64,000 nucleotides of DNA from NCBI GenBank assembly GCA_023374045.1, contig CM041776.1:314762722-314826721 (forward strand), written 5' to 3'. Below the pieces are notes generated by a model. It did not search any database. It was not told the origin of the DNA and saw nothing but the letters and a program-made list of their open reading frames with translations. Numbering within the stretch: the stretch's first letter is position 1; every line of letters begins with the position of its first letter. Source of the stretch: Limonium bicolor. Taxonomy: Eukaryota; Streptophyta; Magnoliopsida; Caryophyllales; Plumbaginaceae. Shown piece by piece: positions 33,111 through 42,936 of the stretch. The position numbers were made by a program, and so were the translations under genes.

Positions 33111-34214
33111 ACACACCAGATGAACTCACAATCAAGGAACTTATGTTTTAAGGTTTTTATGCTCTTTAAAGAATGAACAAGAAATTCCAAACAGAAACCA
33201 AATGGAAACCCAATACGTCTGCAATCAAAATTCTTGATTATTCGAATCCAAGAAAATGACACCTCCAATAGTTTTTTAACAAATGAAGGGTTCTTATACA
33301 GTGCTACATAATCAATTATCGTACAGAGCCTTAGTTAGTATTCAAATTACAGAACAACTAGCTATAGAATAGAAGGATTGTGTTCTTATCCTTTACTGCG
33401 ATACCTGACTTGAAGCAATCAGGCCTCCTAATATTTGACTGATGAAGGAAGAAACCTGTTTGTTTTTTTTTGAATTTCTTGTTCATTCATGAAAATAGAG
33501 CATAAAACTAGAAAACATAAGTTTCTTCATCTGGTTTATGTATTCTTTTGTTCTTTTAAGTTCAATGTATCATGTATGTTGTACAAACCTAGCTTTTTAG
33601 TTCAACTCTTTAAACCCGGAAACATTGAACAACCATCAGCATATATAGAACTTGCTGTTGAATTGAAATTAATTCAAATTGTAATTTTCTAATTCTACAA
33701 TATTCACTTTCTTTCTTCCTGTTTTGTTATTGAATTGAATTCTAATTCAGATTTCTAAGAAATATTACATAAATTGCAACTGAATCCTATTCTGATGACC
33801 TTTTTCTATTTCTACAGCACACATTCACTTGCTAAAGCAAGGGTAGAAGAAAGCATTAATAATCATAAGAGGGTGTGTGGCAAAGTAATAATGTACATGA
33901 CTAACCGATTGTACCGTGTATATTTTCATAAACATCCAAAATTGCTTACTTCATAGAATATATATTGCAAACCCAGACCTTGCAAATTATCTTCCAATTC
34001 CAAAACCCATCTTTGCACCTTCGTTTATTTTTACCAGACATGGATTCAACCAGAAAAAATCAACCAGAAAAAATCAACCAGACATGCATAAACAACCAGA
34101 AAAAATCAACACACAATCGAAACACAAACCAACACACAACCCAAATTACACAGATTGCTAGTATATACAAACTAAAAAAATCGAGAAGCACCAGGATTTT
34201 ACCAGACAATCGAG

Positions 34215-34560
34215 AAGCACCAATGGATTCAGGCGGAGGGAGGCGGAGGTTTCAGGCGTGCGCTGGGCAGTGGAGGAGGCCGGACTAGACTGGAAGGCGG
34301 CGTTCGCGGCTTCGACAAGGCGCGACTTCACCGAAGGACGACGGAGCTTCACCGTGACGACAACAAACGAAGCGCAGCCGCTGTTTGGGCGGTGTCGAGC
34401 TGCGAGCTGGGGTGAAGCAAGGCGACGGTGGAAGGGGGAAAAGCTCGACGGCGACGGTTTAAGACGGGGGAGTGGGAGTCGACGGGGGAAATCGCACGAC
34501 GGAATCGCACAGGAGAAGAGAGTCGCGGGAAGAAGAAGAAATGAGGCTCGAGGGTCTTTA
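34215..34560 (-). promoter_or_regulatory. GC-rich patch near the CACTA-2 right end
   Basis: A CpG-rich segment (GGCGGAGGGAGGCGGAGG, many CGACG) abruptly different from the AT-rich flanks, lying just inside the right hairpin array and upstream of the minus-strand genes. It is positionally equivalent to the GC-rich patches of the other two CACTA elements. A promoter/untranslated first-exon role is inferred by analogy with En/Spm. An open frame on the + strand is not family-like. Confidence 0.5.
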
Positions 34561-34966
34561 ATTAAATGACTTTAAACGACGGTTGATAGACAAACCGTCG
34601 TTTAAAACCTATGTTACGATCACAATAAACGACGGTTATCATAGAAACCGTGGTTTTTAAGTTTTGGCGGAAAATTTTAAACGACGGTTCAAGAGTAACC
34701 GTGGTTTAAACTCGCTTTATACGACGGTTTGGATAAAACCGTCATTTTATTATGATGAGCCGTGCAACATAAACGACGGTTCCGTCCAGAACCGTGGTTT
34801 ATATATACTTTATACGACGGTTAATAAGAAACCGTCATTTATTTTGATGGGCCATGCAATATAAATGACGGTTCTGTTAATAACCGTGGTTTATAGAGTA
34901 TAAATGACGGTTATTTATTTAACCGTGGTTTAAAGTGCGTCATTTAAAATCTTTTTTCTACTAGTG
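34560..34966. repeat. CACTA-2 right subterminal hairpin array
   Basis: Eight similar units (TAAACGACGGTT...AACCGTGGTTTA) near 34567, 34624, 34676, 34716, 34768, 34810, 34860 and 34903. The arms are better conserved than the loops. Confidence 0.9.
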
Positions 34967-35288
34967 AATCTCACTCTCTCTCCCTCTAGTTTTCTCTATA
35001 TTTACCCTTAATGTTGCTCTCGCAAATTACATTGTATTTCTGATTTTCTCTTTTGCGTAAATCTTCACTTTTCTGACCTAGACTTTCTTCCCCTTATATA
35101 GATACAAAGACCGTGTGAGAATTTATCATTCAAGATTTTATCTTTAACAGCTAGATAAATTCTTGTTAAAGATTCTATCTTCTTCTCTGTTCGTCAGTTC
35201 AAGACTGACGGACTCCGCTTCAGGCTGGTCTTAAAACGGGCTTCAGTATTGAACTGAGTTTGCCGATCAAAATAGCATCAACAAGGTT

Positions 35289-38200
35289 GATAGAAGGTTT
35301 GAATCATCCAAAATTCTTTTGGCACCAGGCGTGTCCAAAAAATTGCAAGCTCTCACTCATTCTCACTCCTTCTCACTCCATCAATTGAACTTCGTCATGT
35401 ACAACCTGACCCCTAATGAACCAAATGACCCAAAGATGAGAGACAACATAATCAAGAAACCAATCATTAAAATCATTATTTGACATCTTTTTATATGAGA
35501 TAGAATAATCTCGCTCCTCCTACAAGCACCAAACTCGCGATCAGGACAACAAACATGAGTTGGATTTTCTCAACCTCCGCAAAGTGGACATCTATCATAT
35601 ACACTTCCTCATCTCTGAGCTAACCCTTACATTACACAGCTCTGTTAAGTAATCTTTATACAAATAACTCAAGCCGAGGATGCAGCTTATAGTTCCTCAC
35701 CTTTTTTAAAATGTTCCTCATGCCCCCTACCGGAACTACTTGGCCATGAACACCTCATTTGATTACCTTGACAATGATAAGTCGACTTCACCGAGAATCT
35801 TCCTTTTTTCCTGCCTCCTTCGTCCATGAATCTGGGCTCGAATCCTGAGCAAGCGGGATACCCAAAATAAATCTCGCATCCTTCTCCAGAAAGCTAGCTT
35901 TTACCTTCCCTTCATCCCATTTCCTTTCGCTCACTTACTTTTGCTGTGCCTTCTTCCCGAGAACCACCACTCCATCCCCACGGTATTCCACCCACCTTGT
36001 GAACAATCCATCTATTCCTTACCCGAGTTGATTTTCCATCCACGATGACCCTTCTATCCCTAAGTTTTATCAAGTTCAAAGAAGCATGAATTGACCTCTA
36101 GATTGGACTCGGTCTATGGTCAAGTTGGGCCTCAAGCAGCTGACCGGAGGGAAAATACTTAGCCTTCAAGATGCGAGAAACTAGAAGACCGCGATCATTT
36201 AAAATTCTTCAACCTTGCTTAGCCAACAACACAAGATTAAAGTCCTCCAACTTCCGGAAACCCAAACCATCTTCAGCTTTGCTTCTGCACATAAAGTCCC
36301 AGCTCTTCCACGACAAACACCTTTCCCCTTGACATCCCTTTCCACTAGAATATTTTAACCATTTATTCAATATCCTTAACCAGGGTTTTAGGAAATCTCA
36401 TGACTCCCATAACGTAGGTAGGAATCACTTGTAAGACACTCTTAATTAAGACCACCCTTCCAGTTTGAGAAATTTCTCCTGCCCACACGATTGCACTCTT
36501 TTTTGGATCCTTTCTTTAATGTAACCAAACATCAGCCTCGTAATCTTTCCCATCTTTGAGGGAAACCCCGGGTACAAATCCAAGTCATCCACCTCCTAAT
36601 ATCTAAGATTCTACCCATCAAGCTTCTACTACTATGATCCACAATCTTTTGAGAAGATCATACTCGACTAGCCTTTATTAACGGCCTGCCCTGGCGCCTC
36701 TTGAAAATCCAATAGGATACTATTTAGATTTCTAGCATTTACCTTCGAAACATTCCTAAAAAGAGCATACTCATCTCAAAAGCTCAAAATAATCCTCGGT
36801 ATACTCCATACCCCTTGATCAGACCCACTTATCCCGCCATATGTAAACTTGTTGACAACGTCTTTATAATAAACAAAAAACAAATAAGGAGATAACAGAT
36901 CCCCTATCTCAAACCCCTTCCAAGACTAAAACATTTATCTGGACGACCATTTATTTGAACAATCATCGTGGCAGAAGTTATTGCTTGCTTGACTATTTCT
37001 ATCCGTAAACTCATCGCCTTCATTATCCCAAACTTGAGAGCAAATATACCCCTCTTTTTTTTGCTTTTGAATACTTCATACCATGTAAGATTTCATGGGG
37101 TACCATAATGTTATCTGTTTATTTGGAACAAAAGCAACCTGATAAGGTGATATCAGCTCATGAATCACCCCTTTTGACCTATTTGCAGCACTTTTGCTAC
37201 CACTCTATAAATAATGTTGCAAAATGATATAGGCTGAAAGTCCCTCATATTATCAGATGATGAGTTACATTTAGGAATTAAAACTATATAGGTATAGTTA
37301 ATTCCCTCCATAAAGCTACCTTCATTTAGAATATTTGTTGCAAGAAATATAAACAGTGCAAAGTTCTAACTAAGGGCAAGTGTACCTAGACGATGTAGTA
37401 AATAATGTGTCGTTCGACAAGGAAATTGAATGTAAAATATCCCTAGTTTTGGTATTTAGTAATTGAAATTAAAAACAATAAAATGAGGATTTAGCCGTGG
37501 TAAGCTTGATTGTGTGGATTCAATAATAAAAGAACAATAATTAAACTAAATTGGTGGTTTAATGGATTGGATGAAAATGTACCCTAAGAAGGTGTAATCA
37601 CCCAAATACTACCCAAACATAGCATTAGTCCTAATTTACTTTAGTTGGGTATTAGATCTAAGCTTGTGACACACACTTAGCAATAACAATAGAATTGATC
37701 AACTAACTAAAGAAAATAAAATCTAGGTTTTATCTCTCTCCTAGCTAAAATCCTTAAATCTTATATGTATGAAATTAGGAGAAACCATAAATGCAAAAAA
37801 GTGAACAATCTAGCACATTCAATGAATTTGAAGAGATAAAACATCTATATTAAGCAAATTAGGGATTACAAGCTAGGGATTTAGAGTCAAACCCCCATCC
37901 CAAAGCACAAATTAGGTTTACTCAAACATTGGAGAAGTAAGGAAGAGAAATATTAAAGAGGTAGCCATTAATGTAAGGTGGTTGAGCTTTGAATGATGTG
38001 AAATGTTCCCAAAAATCAATTGAAAGGTCGCCTCTACTTTTATCCGGATTTGTATACCCGATCATGGACCCAAACCTAACTCGTATGGGTCCCAAAATCT
38101 TTGTTCTAACTCCGATTCGAGATCCATGTGTGCCCACACGTTCCTGAATAAACGAGGAATCCATTTATGCACTCAAGCAACTATTTTGAAACCTTGAATC

Positions 38201-39705
38201 ATTTTCAAATGAGATTTTACCTACATTACTATTAAAAATATAAGTTCACATATAATAACAAAATGCTCTATAAAGTGGTTAAAGTAGGTTATAACCCAAA
38301 ATGCAGGTGAATATAAACCCTATAAATGCATACTTTCACCAATTATCAATATTCAGAACCACCACAACAAAATCATCGCCCATAATTTGCCAAAAATAAG
38401 AAAGAAAAGTAATGTTTATGCCATTCGAGCCCGGCGCCTTCCTTTTGTTCATGTTCTTGATCACGTCGATCACCTCATGGTGTGCAAACCTTTTATTAAT
38501 TGCCTTGCAACTCAGGAGATGGTCATTTATCTGTGGATTAAAAGAGGCAAATAATTCAATAAAATAACCCCTTGCCACTTCTTCAATATCGATCCAGTCC
38601 CTCTTAGTCTCCCCCGCTCAGTCCTCTAACTCCAGAATTTCATTTTTCCTATTTCTAGTATTTGCTTTCAGAAAGAAGAAACGAGTATTCTTATCCTCTT
38701 CCACCAAACACTTGCTTCTGGCCATATGTACCCATCTAATCTCTTCCCTAACCAGCAAATCATCAATCTCCGACAATACTTTCCTTCTCCATGTGTTGAG
38801 GTCATCCCTCATTAATTAGTTTAACTATTTCTTCTTTTTCTGCCAGTTGTCTTCTCTCCTCCCTCCTTTGTTTACCACCTCAAACCCTTAACAACTGGCC
38901 GCATGACAACATCCTGTCATTGTAGTTTCCCTTTCTCCTTCTATCTCTTGGCCACATCGAATTGAAAATACAACAACACTCCTATTTGTCCACCCAACAA
39001 TCCTCAAATCTTAACAGACGAGGTCCAAGACCCTAAAAATATCAAGCTTTATTCTAATTCGATGATCCGAAAAACCCACTCCATATTAAAAACTCCTGCC
39101 TTCAGAAACATTAACATCCAATCCTTCGACGCCAAGCCTCGATCAAGTCTACATTTTGAACATCCATCATTGTGCCTGAGATATGTAAAAGGTAAATCAA
39201 TTCCCCTCATATCCAAAGTAAAAAATCCAACACTCCTTCTCCCTCTGCCACTATACTCTAAATCATACATTATCTCATTCAATTCGTAAAAAACAATTTA
39301 AGGCTCACCGTCATCCCAGTAAAGTTGGCGCAGGAGTTGCCAGGAGAGATGCCTTTCCCTTTGATCAAGCCAACCATAAAACTCAATTCCTCTCCATCCA
39401 CAACTTAACTCTTCACCCTTCACCTGAAAGTCAATATGACATAGAGATTGCGATAGAATCTGAATATTCTATTCTTACATAGTAAGCAAAGTCCATCACT
39501 CCTCCCCGCTGAATCAACCGCCACCCCATGGTAGTCCTTCAACCGACATCTAAACCTCTTTGTTTCAACAACAGATAACTTAATCTCCGAAAAAAAAACC
39601 AAACTAGGCAATTTCTCCTGGAAAGAGTCCAGAAGGTCACGAATTGCCTCAGGCTTGCTTAGGCCTCGACAATCTAAAGCTAAACAACTGATTGATCAAG
39701 GCACA
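35289..39705 (-). pseudogene. LINE (L1/RIL-type) ORF2: endonuclease and reverse transcriptase, decayed
   Basis: Read right to left: the apurinic endonuclease start (~39700-39420: CRGLSKPEAIRDLLDSFQEKLPSLVFFSEIK); its end (39282-39049: FTYLRHNDGCSKCRLDRGLASKDW); an inter-domain helix (38812-38620: VEEDKNTRFFFLKANTRNRKNEI); the reverse transcriptase N-part (~38578-38340: MNKRKAPGSNGINITFL); a gap caused by an insertion; the RT core (~37330-36700: TYIVLIPKC...FQPISFCNIIYRVVAKVLQ, GDLLSPYLFFVYY); the thumb (VIPTYVMGVMRFPKTL); and a zf-RVT-like end (~35850-35500). The FADD motif is degraded. Many stops and frame changes. ORF1 was not recognised. Confidence 0.85.
37365..38345. mobile_element. Unidentified ~1-kb insertion splitting the LINE reverse transcriptase
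   Basis: The LINE reading runs up to about 38345 (VVVVLNI) and resumes near 37370 (LNEGSFMEGINYTYIVLIPK). The intervening AT-rich DNA has no LINE resemblance. It contains GGGCAAGTGTACCTAGACG near its left edge and GCATACTTTCACC near its right edge, phrases that look like LTR-derived sequence. No terminal repeat or target duplication could be fixed, so the edges are approximate. Confidence 0.5.
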
Positions 39706-41392
39706 AAAGAAACCAGGAATTGCAATCGTCACAAACAAGCAACACAGTCTGGAAACCACAAAAGCTCTCGCCACAAAAAGAAAGAAAATCCATAGAAACG
39801 TTGCAATTATACATAAATTGAAGAGATCAAGGAGTCTAAAATACTATTTCAACATACATCTTGAATAACTACAATTTTAAATCTACAGGTGATTTGCAAC
39901 ACCGATCTATGTCGAACTCCGCATCCCTCCCAAACTCCGAGCACACACTCGGTCATGATAATCCTATAGAGAACCAAAGTTGTTATGTTGTTATCCTCAA
40001 ATCCTAGAGCCACTTCACTGAAACTTGCAATTACCGTGCAAGAACCCTATAACAATTTAGTAAAACCCATTCAGCATGATCGATTGACAAAGTAAATGGG
40101 AAGAGCAAAGATAGAGGAGGTTTGAGGAAGCGACTCCCTGAAGACATCACTGTGGTCAAAATCACACTTCACCCCTTAGTTCTTCCAAGGCTATTCTGGT
40201 TCCCTAGGATTGGATCTGAAATCACCCTCCATTATTTACCAGATTCAATAACACGTACCATCAAACATTTATCCACCTAGTGTTTCTTACCTTAGAAGTG
40301 GCTTTGTTACTTTCATATTGTTATTGACAGTAATAGAATGTAAATTCACCGAAGCCTATTATAATGTTAGCATTTTTATTCAAGTTATTCACACCTTGAT
40401 TTTTCTTATCAGATACTAAACTCATACATGTATTAGCTCCAAATTTACAGCCCTCTTGGTCGGCTATACGTTTAAAATTAGCCCATTAGGTGCTTGATCA
40501 AGCATGTAACTCAACTTACTTAGCACCGATCTTGTTGTGCATTCTCACGTCGTCAAACATGTCGTGTAGCTTGGGTCGACCCTTTTATTTATGACTCTCA
40601 AATGGGTTTTTACATTCTCAATTTTACGGATTATCTGTAGCCGGCTAAAGCGTATCAAAAGATCTCTTACTCCCATCACTTTCTAAGGCCCAACTTGATG
40701 CATTATTCTCACGACGTAGCGGATATTAAATCCAAAGGCCCAACTTGACCCCGTCCCGTACATCTCACTGGGTCCAATGGACTACACAGTCATTTCAAAA
40801 TCTCTAGATATGAGCATTATGTTTTCATTATGTTATCATTACAGATACATTGTCGTATCTTCCTGTCTCATTCATTGTGACACATATTCTGGCTCTTATC
40901 TCCTTTTCCGCTTCTTTATACAGAAACTTCCACTTGATTACGAGCCACTATATCCGTATGTAATTGTTGAGCTGGAAAGGGTAAAGGCGAATTATCTATT
41001 GCCTTTCTCTTATTCTCTCTACTCTTGGGGTTTGAATGTAGGCCCAAACTTCACTTAATGGTGTATTGATTCTAACATAACTTTATTGCTCTCTTTCAAG
41101 AGCGTCGTCGTGCATGTATCTTGTGGGAAGGTGGGACCCGTTAGAATAGATGATTGCTCAAAAGAGAAAAGAGAAAGAAATCTCATCTGATACTATCAAC
41201 AACTAAATGGTCTGTAAAGTAAAGATGTTGGTACCATGATGGTGTCACCTACTGCCCAACCCCACTCACCTTATAATAACGACTCTAAAATAAACTCATC
41301 AATTTGCAGTACAACATATTAAAAAATGGGCCCGGGCTGAGGCCCATCCCACGATGTAAAACCGCTTTCGGTAAAAACCAAAGAGGAATCGT
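39706..41392. other. No recognised gene; possible LINE 5' remnants
   Basis: Up to ~40260 the sequence may be LINE 5' or inter-ORF DNA, but no ORF1 or zinc-knuckle motif was found. From 40260 to 41392 I recognise nothing. A phrase AGGCCCAACTTGA occurs twice (~40687 and ~40737). Confidence 0.4.
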
Positions 41393-41400
41393 ATTTGAAC

Positions 41401-42145
41401 TAGGGATGTCAACGGATTGGGTTCGGATCGGGTGAAGCATCACCCGCATCCGTCATCCGGATATATCACCCATCATCCGTCCATCCGTCATCCGGTTATT
41501 TTTCATCCGTCATCCATCCGTCCATCATCCGCGGGTAAATGGATGGATCGGGTGATAATCGGATGTAATTTCTAGATAAAATTTTCCAATATTTTTAGTA
41601 ATTTTTTGAAACATAACATATATAAAAAGTCCCCGTATAATAAAAGTTCCTTATATTTTTGGTAATTCTTTGGCACATAATGTTAATAATAAGTTTATAA
41701 CCTGCCAATACAACAAGAAAATAATGCATTGTCTTTGCTCAGCTAGAGCTAAATAAAATCTCTACCCAAAGAAAATTACAGCAAAACCAAAAATGTTTCA
41801 GAACATAAACACACCAGACGTGCGGTCAGCCGGTCACACTTGGAGACAGCCAGACACAAACCAATTAAGTGTTAACTAATGTGGTCACACTTGCATACAC
41901 AAACCAAAATTACATTCATTGTTAACTAATGTGGTATCTTAATAGTTAGTAGGTGAACCTTTAAACGGATAATCGGATCGGGTGACGGATGAAATTTTTT
42001 CACCCGAATCCGACCCGAATCCGACCCGGATCCGTCACCCGATTATCCGTCACCCGGTTATCATCCATTTACGTTCGGATTTTTATCCGTTTATTTAATC
42101 GGGTAGATCGGATTATCGGATATCGGTTTAAAATTGACATCCCTA
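41401..42145. mobile_element. Non-autonomous hAT element (745 bp)
   Basis: The terminal inverted repeat TAGGGATGTCAA is at 41401 and its complement ends at 42145. An 8-bp target duplication ATTTGAAC lies at 41393-41400 and 42146-42153. Subterminal regions are rich in repeated CATCCGTC / GGATCGGGTGA words at both ends; the middle is AT-rich. No transposase is present. Confidence 0.95.
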
Positions 42146-42153
42146 ATTTGAAC

Positions 42154-42936
42154 GCTGCTGGTACGCTCCGTTGAAGTATGGCACGCTTCTCAACGCTGAT
42201 GTGGGGCATGTAAACCTTTTGTATCTTTTGAGAATCATTTGCTTCATTGTTACTGCTATAACGTTCGAAAATATTTCATTTCATGGCTGGATTGGAGGGA
42301 CAGTAAAATATTATTCATAGTTTGAATCGTCTGGCGCGGATGTGTTTTTACTATAAAGAAAAAAGTTGCTTAAAATATTATTACGTTATTGGACGGTGCT
42401 GTGTCTGTACTGGCTAAGTTATAAATGTTATTCACACTATTGACATTAAATATATCAATCAACCTATATACGATTTTGTAGAATTGGTAGGTTAACTTTT
42501 AGAAATCTTGAATCTATTTGTAGTCATTTATAAATTTTCTTAAGCGGTATATATTTGTACTAAATGAGTAAGTTTGAATCAAAAGATCAAAAAGTGTGTG
42601 AATTTCTTTCTTATTCAGTAGAACAATAAATACATATGAACACTACCATACTGATATTACGTAGACACAATATACTCTATATGATGACATTTTTCTCGAT
42701 GTGTGCAATTTCAGCATGAAAAAAAAAAAGCAAACACTTTGATCTATATTGAAATCCTGCTTATATGACTGTTGATCTACTGTAGGTTCAATGTGGCCAA
42801 TTTTATTGCCCTCAGGCTGATTGGAATGTTTGGACTATGTTGGCCTTGATGTGTAAAACTCAAAACCAACTCTTATGAACACTGAGGAATGGTTAGTTCT
42901 TTGGGCTCAGTATTTGGGGTATCAACTTTAGATAAG
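42154..42936. other. AT-rich DNA with no recognised feature
   Basis: Nothing with coding or element character was recognised. The last five bases ATAAG (42932-42936) are the target duplication of the solo LTR that follows. Confidence 0.5.

Larger units (their letters stand above)
31389..34214. other. CACTA-2 region upstream of TNP2
   Basis: Non-coding. It holds the foldback at 31464-31632, degenerate tandem repeats to about 33110, then AT-rich sequence without recognised features. It probably contains the leader and first intron of the right-to-left transcript. Confidence 0.6.
24044..34966 (-). mobile_element. CACTA-2 (EnSpm) DNA transposon with a Ulp1-like gene
   Basis: The left end is CACTAGTGCAGAAAATG at 24044; the right end is the complement of CACTAGTAGAAAAAAG at 34966. 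The 3-bp duplication AAT lies at 24041-24043 and 34967-34969, and the flanks rejoin a continuous LTR. Length is 10,923 bp. Minus-strand order from the right: GC-rich leader, TNP2 (31388-28108), TNPA-like (27989-26460), DUF8039-like/Ulp1 (26380-24665). Each gene has frame lesions, so this copy is not autonomous. Gene content and order match CACTA-3, not CACTA-1. Confidence 0.96.
21023..35283 (-). mobile_element. Gag-only LTR retrotransposon (Copia-type gag), hosting CACTA-2 in one LTR
   Basis: The LTRs (603 bp at 21023-21625; about 602 bp at 23756-35283 once the CACTA is removed) start TGTTAATTCC and end CATCAACA on the + strand. They are flanked by the 5-bp duplication AGGTT (21018-21022 and 35284-35288). 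The minus-strand orientation is set by a tRNA-iMet primer site next to the right LTR and a purine tract next to the left LTR. The 2.13-kb interior holds only gag. Protease, integrase and reverse transcriptase are absent although both LTRs and priming sites remain, so this looks like a non-autonomous derivative moved by a relative's enzymes. LTR differences of about 4% make it older than the Copia at 4683. Confidence 0.94.
23756..35283 (-). repeat. LTR (5' LTR in element orientation) split by CACTA-2
   Basis: The first 288 bp (23756-24043) and last 314 bp (34970-35283) join after removal of the CACTA and one AAT copy. The result is collinear with the complete LTR at 21023-21625. Confidence 0.94.

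Noticed and set aside
34215..34569. 103-residue + strand frame in the GC patch as a host gene
   Set aside because: No family likeness; the frame exists because of GC-rich composition and lies antisense to the element's transcription.
35289..39705. Individual 60-95 residue frames as separate small genes
   Set aside because: In order they spell endonuclease, linker and reverse transcriptase of one decayed LINE.
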